Part shown: piece by piece, positions 60,193 to 64,000 of the stretch
How the letters are laid out: every line of letters starts with the position of its first letter
Position numbering within the stretch: position 1 is the first letter of the stretch
NCBI GenBank assembly: GCA_017511005.1
Contig: JAFWLP010000079.1
Coordinates: 1 to 64,000 of the forward strand
Direction: 5' to 3'
DNA length: 64,000 nt
Source of the DNA: Clostridiales bacterium
GTDB taxonomy: Bacteria; Bacillota; Clostridia; Saccharofermentanales; Saccharofermentanaceae
Program-made: the position numbers and the translations under genes
Notes under the pieces: model-generated
Seen by the model: only the letters and a program-made list of their open reading frames with translations
Databases searched by the model: none
Told to the model about the DNA's origin: nothing

Positions 60193-61572
60193 ATGAACGA
60201 AGTATTTGATTCGGAAAACATAAATGTTGAGTACAGGAAGGACGATAATATCGTCCTTGTTGTATTGAAGGGTAAAGTCATCAGGGATGATTTCAGGACT
60301 CCGATGATGCATGCGGCTGACATGGTCCTCAGGCATTCGTGCAGGATAATGGCAGTCGAATTCAGGGAAGAGCCCGGGCTTAACGAGAATGATATCAGCT
60401 GGAGTAAGAAAGTCCTTCTTTCCAATCTCAGGAAGAACGGACTTGAGACACTGATCCTTATCGATGACGGCGGTCTCGACATTGCCGGGAAATGCGCTGA
60501 TTTCTGCGAAGACAGATTCAGGACCATAGTTTGCAGGAATTATGAGGAAGGCAAGAAACTTGCCGGTTCAGGAGCGGACTCATCATCCGGTACTGATGTC
60601 AGCGGAGCGGAAAACGCAGACGAGAGGTTCGCTTCCATGACTCGTGAAGAGGCCCTGGAATATATGGGGCTTGATGCTGATGCCGACATAAAGGTGATAG
60701 ATGACCGTTTCTGGCAGATGTCAAAGCTCTACAGAGGCAAAGATGATCCAGAGTCGGTAAAAAAGGAAGATGAGATCTCGGCTATATATGATATTGCTTC
60801 AGGCAGGCGCGACCGCAGGGTTGAAGAGAAGATACGTCATGATTCGGAGCCGAAGTATTTCGGAAGATATAAAAGCGACTGGAAGAACATAATCCACTAT
60901 AACTGGAAGAATGTCCTGCTCGGAGCGGTTGTTGCCGTTTCAGCAATACTTGTGATCATCGCCGTGGCAACGAATACCAGGAGCGGCTGCTCGGTAGTTG
61001 TTTTCGGACACATGTATCTGGATGATACCTATATGCGTGAGGCACTGGTTGCTGAAGGAATCAAACGGCCTTATATTGGAATGGCTGATCTGGTTGTCCC
61101 GAACGATCAGAATATCCCGCAGCAGGAATACGGCAACGAGACCTTCAATGCCATGTTCTATACGAACCCGGATGTTCTGATATCGGATAAGGAATCTTAC
61201 GGTTATTATTTTTCTACGTTCAAGGATCTGGGACCGCTCTATGAGCGGATCATGGACGGTCTGACGGATGAAGCCAAAGCGGGAGTCGTTCCCGTTTACA
61301 TGACTGAACAGGAAGCCGTAGAGCATACCAACAGACTTTACCGTGAATATGGTGTCGGTGACGAGGAGATCGAGGATCCTTCGCAGTTCTCGGATGAATC
61401 GGTCCTGATAGGAATTCAGATACCTGATGAGGATATATGTCTGCGGCTGGGCATCGAGGCGAAATGGATGTCGAGAAAGACGTCTCTTGTTTTCGGTCAG
61501 TGTGTAAACAGCACGAATGATGATCAGACGGTAAAGGTAATAACCACGATAATCAATGCGGCTTTTGCTTAA
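60193..61572 (+). CDS. Membrane protein with degenerate J-domain-like segment, hypothetical
   Basis: A 459-residue protein. Residues about 1-120 form a soluble alpha/beta domain (VRRDD-like STAS/anti-sigma feel, not certain). Residues about 150-205 read like a J domain (EALEYMGLDADADIKVIDDRFWQMSKLYRGKDDPES), but the HPD triplet that stimulates DnaK is replaced by RGKDD. One membrane helix (about 240-262) is followed by an extracellular domain. The gene lies 12 bp after GH3 on the same strand. No function is known. The convergent RsuA-like gene overlaps its end by 4 bp. Confidence 0.6.
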   Translation: MNEVFDSENINVEYRKDDNIVLVVLKGKVIRDDFRTPMMHAADMVLRHSCRIMAVEFREEPGLNENDISWSKKVLLSNLRKNGLETLILIDDGGLDIAGKCADFCEDRFRTIVCRNYEEGKKLAGSGADSSSGTDVSGAENADERFASMTREEALEYMGLDADADIKVIDDRFWQMSKLYRGKDDPESVKKEDEISAIYDIASGRRDRRVEEKIRHDSEPKYFGRYKSDWKNIIHYNWKNVLLGAVVAVSAILVIIAVATNTRSGCSVVVFGHMYLDDTYMREALVAEGIKRPYIGMADLVVPNDQNIPQQEYGNETFNAMFYTNPDVLISDKESYGYYFSTFKDLGPLYERIMDGLTDEAKAGVVPVYMTEQEAVEHTNRLYREYGVGDEEIEDPSQFSDESVLIGIQIPDEDICLRLGIEAKWMSRKTSLVFGQCVNSTNDDQTVKVITTIINAAFA

Positions 61573-62315
61573 CCTGCAGTCATTGCCGTTGCTTTGAGAA
61601 GGCAACCAAGTTCGTTTTCCGTAAGAGGCCTGAAGGTCCCGCATGAATCCGTGTCACGGCTGATGTTTATCCCGGCGAGTCCGATCCTTCGAAGTGCGGT
61701 CACTTCCCTGTCAAAATGCGCGAAGATACGCCTTACCTCGTGGGTCTTTCCCTCGCGGAGAGTCAGGAGAGCCCGGTTCATGCCGTCGGAAGATGGGAAG
61801 GTCATCTCAAGTGTTGCGGGAGCGATCTTCTCACTGTATCCGCGGTCATTTATGGTGAACCCTGATGCAACCGTCGATATCTCGTTTTCTGTCCATTCCG
61901 GACCTCTGAAAGTGGCAAGGTATATCTTCGGAACTTCATATCTCGGTGATTGAAGACGGTGGGACAGCTCGCCGTCATTAGTGATTATCAGAAGACCGGA
62001 GGTATGGTAATCCAGTCTCCCGACAGGTGACAGCTTCCTTGACATCAGCTCGGAGGGAATGTAGTCCGCCACGCACGGCAGGCGTTTATCCTCCATTGCC
62101 GTAAGGACTCCGTCTGGTTTATCGAGAAGATAATACAGTTTTGTCTGACAGCTGATCTCATGTCCGTCGTATATGATGGAATCAGTATCTTTAACATGCA
62201 GGGATGCATCGGTGACAACGGTGCCGTTAACGCTGACACCGCCGTGGGCGATCTTATCCCTGACCTGTGATCTTGTGCCTAAGCCGCTGCTTGCGAGTAA
62301 TCTGTCCAGTCTCAT
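61569..62315 (-). CDS. RsuA/RluB-type rRNA pseudouridine synthase
   Basis: A 248-residue enzyme: S4 RNA-binding domain (1-60: MRLDRLLASSGLGTRSQVRDKIAHGGVSVNG) plus the catalytic domain with GRLDYHTSGLLIITNDG, catalytic Asp102, and the EGKTHEVRRIFAH motif. It isomerises a specific uridine in 16S (RsuA) or 23S (RluB/RluE) rRNA; the compact length suggests RsuA. The gene is a typical single housekeeping unit. Confidence 0.9.
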   Translation of the reverse strand: MRLDRLLASSGLGTRSQVRDKIAHGGVSVNGTVVTDASLHVKDTDSIIYDGHEISCQTKLYYLLDKPDGVLTAMEDKRLPCVADYIPSELMSRKLSPVGRLDYHTSGLLIITNDGELSHRLQSPRYEVPKIYLATFRGPEWTENEISTVASGFTINDRGYSEKIAPATLEMTFPSSDGMNRALLTLREGKTHEVRRIFAHFDREVTALRRIGLAGINISRDTDSCGTFRPLTENELGCLLKATAMTAG

Positions 62316-62367
62316 AACAATATTATACTCTTAATGTATAATGGTTTTGGATCGAGCGAGGTAACCG

Positions 62368-62706
62368 ATGGAAATAATCAACATTGAACAGGGTCATCCC
62401 ACAGTTCAGCAGGCAATGACAAAGCTCCAGAACGGGATATACAGGGCGAGGGCGACTGGCAGACCGCTCGCAAAGATCGTTCACGGATACGGTTCGTCAG
62501 GAACGGGCGGAGCGATCAAGCAGGCGCTTGGCACAGAACTGCGTAAATATGTCTCACGCGGCATGATCAAGGCGTATTGTCCGGGGGAAGACTTCGGACC
62601 GTTCTCATCCGCCGGGCGTGAGATAAGCGCAAAGCACCCTGAAGCTTCCCGTGACAGGGACTGGGGTATCCAGAATGACGGGATTACCGTGATAATGTTC
62701 AAGTGA
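62368..62706 (+). CDS. Smr-domain protein
   Basis: A 112-residue stand-alone Smr (small MutS-related) protein. The core KIVHGYGSSGTGGAIKQAL (residues about 36-54) matches the Smr HG-x-G-x-G loop, which carries the endonuclease active site in MutS2. The Asp partner motif is less clear, so activity is uncertain. GAGGT precedes ATG 62368. The uracil-DNA glycosylase follows 8 bp downstream, so the two DNA-repair-like genes probably share an operon. Confidence 0.8.
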   Translation: MEIINIEQGHPTVQQAMTKLQNGIYRARATGRPLAKIVHGYGSSGTGGAIKQALGTELRKYVSRGMIKAYCPGEDFGPFSSAGREISAKHPEASRDRDWGIQNDGITVIMFK

Positions 62707-62713
62707 GGCAGAT

Positions 62714-63316
62714 ATGGCTGATGATTTTGATCTGAAGTGGGAAGCGTTTGAAGCAAAGTGCAGAGCCTGTCATAACTGCGGGCTCAGGGACGGGTGCACC
62801 AACGTCGTTATCTACAGAGGCAGCCGGAAGGCTCCTCTCATGATCATAGGCGAGGCACCGGGCGAGAACGAGGATATCCAGGGTCTGCCATTTGTGGGCA
62901 GATCGGGCCAGCTCCTTCAGAATCTTCTTGGAAGTTACGGCTTTACCAATAATGATTATCATATTTGTAATATAGCGAAATGCAGACCTCCGCAGAACAG
63001 ACGGCCCGTTCCGGAGGAGATACATGCGTGCAAACCGCTGCTCGCAGAACAGTTTATGCTGGTCAGGCCGAAGGTGATACTGCTCTGCGGATCGACCGCG
63101 TATGAGGGTTTCTTCGGTACAAAGCCGGTCATGCATGACGTAAGGGGACGGTTTATCGAGAAGAACGGATACTTCATAATGACAACGTACCATCCTGCAT
63201 ATGCCCTGAGAAATCCCGCGAACAAGATGCCGATATATGAGGATATGGGGAAGGTCCGCCGCAAGCTGACCGAGATAGGGGCAATGCCTCCGCTCGAACC
63301 CGTAGACGGTAATTGA
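62714..63316 (+). CDS. Family 4 uracil-DNA glycosylase
   Basis: A 200-residue enzyme with the iron-sulfur-type Cys set (Cys16/19 in KCRACHNC, plus Cys in NIAKCRPPQNRRP), the active motif GEAPGENED (46-54), the pocket segment PFVGRSGQLLQNLLG and the C-terminal HPAY. Family 4 enzymes remove uracil from DNA using an Fe4S4-stabilised fold. It lies 8 bp behind an Smr gene. Confidence 0.92.
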   Translation: MADDFDLKWEAFEAKCRACHNCGLRDGCTNVVIYRGSRKAPLMIIGEAPGENEDIQGLPFVGRSGQLLQNLLGSYGFTNNDYHICNIAKCRPPQNRRPVPEEIHACKPLLAEQFMLVRPKVILLCGSTAYEGFFGTKPVMHDVRGRFIEKNGYFIMTTYHPAYALRNPANKMPIYEDMGKVRRKLTEIGAMPPLEPVDGN

Positions 63317-63405
63317 TCTCTATTTTCAGTATTTTTTCTTACAGGACAATATCATATTGATTTTCGGAAATTGCTCTGATATAATTCGTGAGTTGTAAAA
63401 TTCAT

Positions 63406-63479
63406 TGCCGAATTGTGTAACGGTAGCACACCGGTCTCTGACACCGTTTGTCAAGGTTCGAATCCTTGTTCGGCAGCCA
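63406..63479 (+). tRNA. tRNA-Gln (CUG)
   Basis: Complete cloverleaf: acceptor TGCCGAA pairs with TTCGGCA, D-arm with GGTA, anticodon loop CTCTGAC giving anticodon CTG, T-arm CAAGG-TTCGAAT-CCTTG, encoded CCA at 63477-63479. The anticodon stem has one mismatch at the base (C-T). Confidence 0.9.
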
Positions 63480-63487
63480 AATGATCT

Positions 63488-63524
63488 AAGCCGCAGATGT
63501 CTTTCACGATATTTGCGGTTTTTC
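63488..63524 (+). terminator. Terminator of tRNA-Gln
   Basis: CCGCA (63491-63495) with AA 5' of it pairs with TGCGGTT (63514-63520), one bulge, followed by TTTT. Lies 9 bp after the tRNA. Confidence 0.55.
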
Positions 63525-63635
63525 TTTTCCCGCATATATTTATCGATACTTTGCAAATCTATTTGATAGGAAATGACTTTTCTTGATGTTATAATCCCTT
63601 TGTTATGAAGAAATCCATATATCCGGAGGCTTGTT

Positions 63636-64000
63636 ATGAAGAAGAAAATCATTAGCGCGGTCCTGGCAGGCGCAATGCTCGTTAGCGTTGCATCATGTAC
63701 AAAGACAGGTCCCTCTGAGACTGAGACGGAGAACTCCGTGACTGAGACATCTGCCGAAGAAACGACAGAACCGACTGAAGACGAGCATCCTCTTATGGGA
63801 TTCAATATGATCGAGAACGGCGATTTTTCCAACAAGGAATCCGGATGGTTTACTTACTTTGAAGGCGGCGACGGATTAATGGCCGTTAACGCCGACGGTG
63901 CTCTGCAGTTCGACTGCAAGATGGTCGGCATTAAGATGCATTCCAACCAGATATATTATGACGGATTCAGTCTGTATCAGAACTGCCAGTATGAACTCCA
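63636..64000 (+). CDS. Lipoprotein with carbohydrate-binding-like domain (partial)
   Basis: ATG 63636 follows GGAGG by 7 bp and the frame is open to the window edge. Lipobox VASC with Cys21, then a Thr/Glu-rich linker (about 22-50), then a domain starting IENGDFSNKESGWFTYFEGG, a typical beginning of carbohydrate-binding modules of family 4/9 type (G-D-F-S-x-x-x-x-x-W). Such modules end surface glycoside hydrolases; the enzymatic part would be beyond the window. Confidence 0.75.
   Translation, partial: MKKKIISAVLAGAMLVSVASCTKTGPSETETENSVTETSAEETTEPTEDEHPLMGFNMIENGDFSNKESGWFTYFEGGDGLMAVNADGALQFDCKMVGIKMHSNQIYYDGFSLYQNCQYEL

Noticed and set aside
1..64000. CRISPR arrays, rRNA genes, insertion sequences, transposases
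   Set aside because: No regularly spaced repeats, rRNA signatures or transposase genes were seen on either strand.

Overview
The window looks like a chromosomal segment of a plant-fibre-degrading, Gram-positive anaerobe of the Clostridia (Bacillota). The reasons are AGGAGG-type ribosome binding sites, TTGACA/TATAAT promoters, Thr/Glu-rich lipoproteins with class II lipoboxes, a Bce-type antimicrobial-peptide module, a GH115/GH3 xylan set and an LplABC-type sugar importer. I cannot place it to genus from sequence alone.

Region 1 (1-4791) is the right-hand part of an integrative element. It is visibly more A+T rich than the rest. It carries an XRE regulator overlapping an ImmA/IrrE-type metallopeptidase, a DUF4417 protein, a small HExxH protein with a possible immunity partner, and a two-HTH (excisionase-like) protein. 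It ends at 4734-4791 in the 3' half of a tRNA-Ser(CGA) gene, the expected att duplication. No integrase or intact tRNA-Ser is visible, so the other end must lie left of the window or be lost.

Region 2 (4792-18300) holds an orphan double-glycine-leader peptide gene; an MFS efflux gene behind a leader peptide and mutually exclusive hairpins that bury its RBS; zinc-ribbon/TPR and VTT-acyltransferase fusion proteins; a phosphodiesterase-like enzyme; an ABC-2 exporter; a CASTOR/POLLUX-type channel; a metallophosphoesterase; and a MraZ-like protein. Several gene remnants are interspersed.

Region 3 (18300-36100) carries a VWA lipoprotein, a methyltransferase, a PHP-domain protein, an NlpC/P60-like lipoprotein, a CstA-type transporter, a GNAT-nitroreductase fusion, a complete BceRS-BceAB-like module with a candidate BceR box, an MBL-GAF-GGDEF fusion, an SLC13/ArsB-type transporter and a lipoprotein with two cystatin-like repeats.

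Region 4 (36116-52782) is a glucuronoxylan/hexuronate utilisation locus: GntR(FCD) regulator, uxuB, uxuA, two small membrane proteins, an SGNH acetylesterase, an aldouronate-type ABC importer (two permeases and a binding lipoprotein, no ATPase), a GH115 alpha-glucuronidase, uxaC, eda and kdgK. Together these take released glucuronate to pyruvate and glyceraldehyde-3-phosphate. The uxuA promoter and the importer leader share a 24-bp element with a GTATAC core, which is a likely operator for the GntR protein.

Region 5 (52800-64000) has a very large membrane protein, a secreted NlpC/P60-like protein, a domain-permuted GH3 glycosidase, a degenerate J-domain-like membrane protein, an RsuA-type pseudouridine synthase, an Smr protein, a family 4 uracil-DNA glycosylase, tRNA-Gln(CUG), and the start of a lipoprotein with a carbohydrate-binding-like domain.
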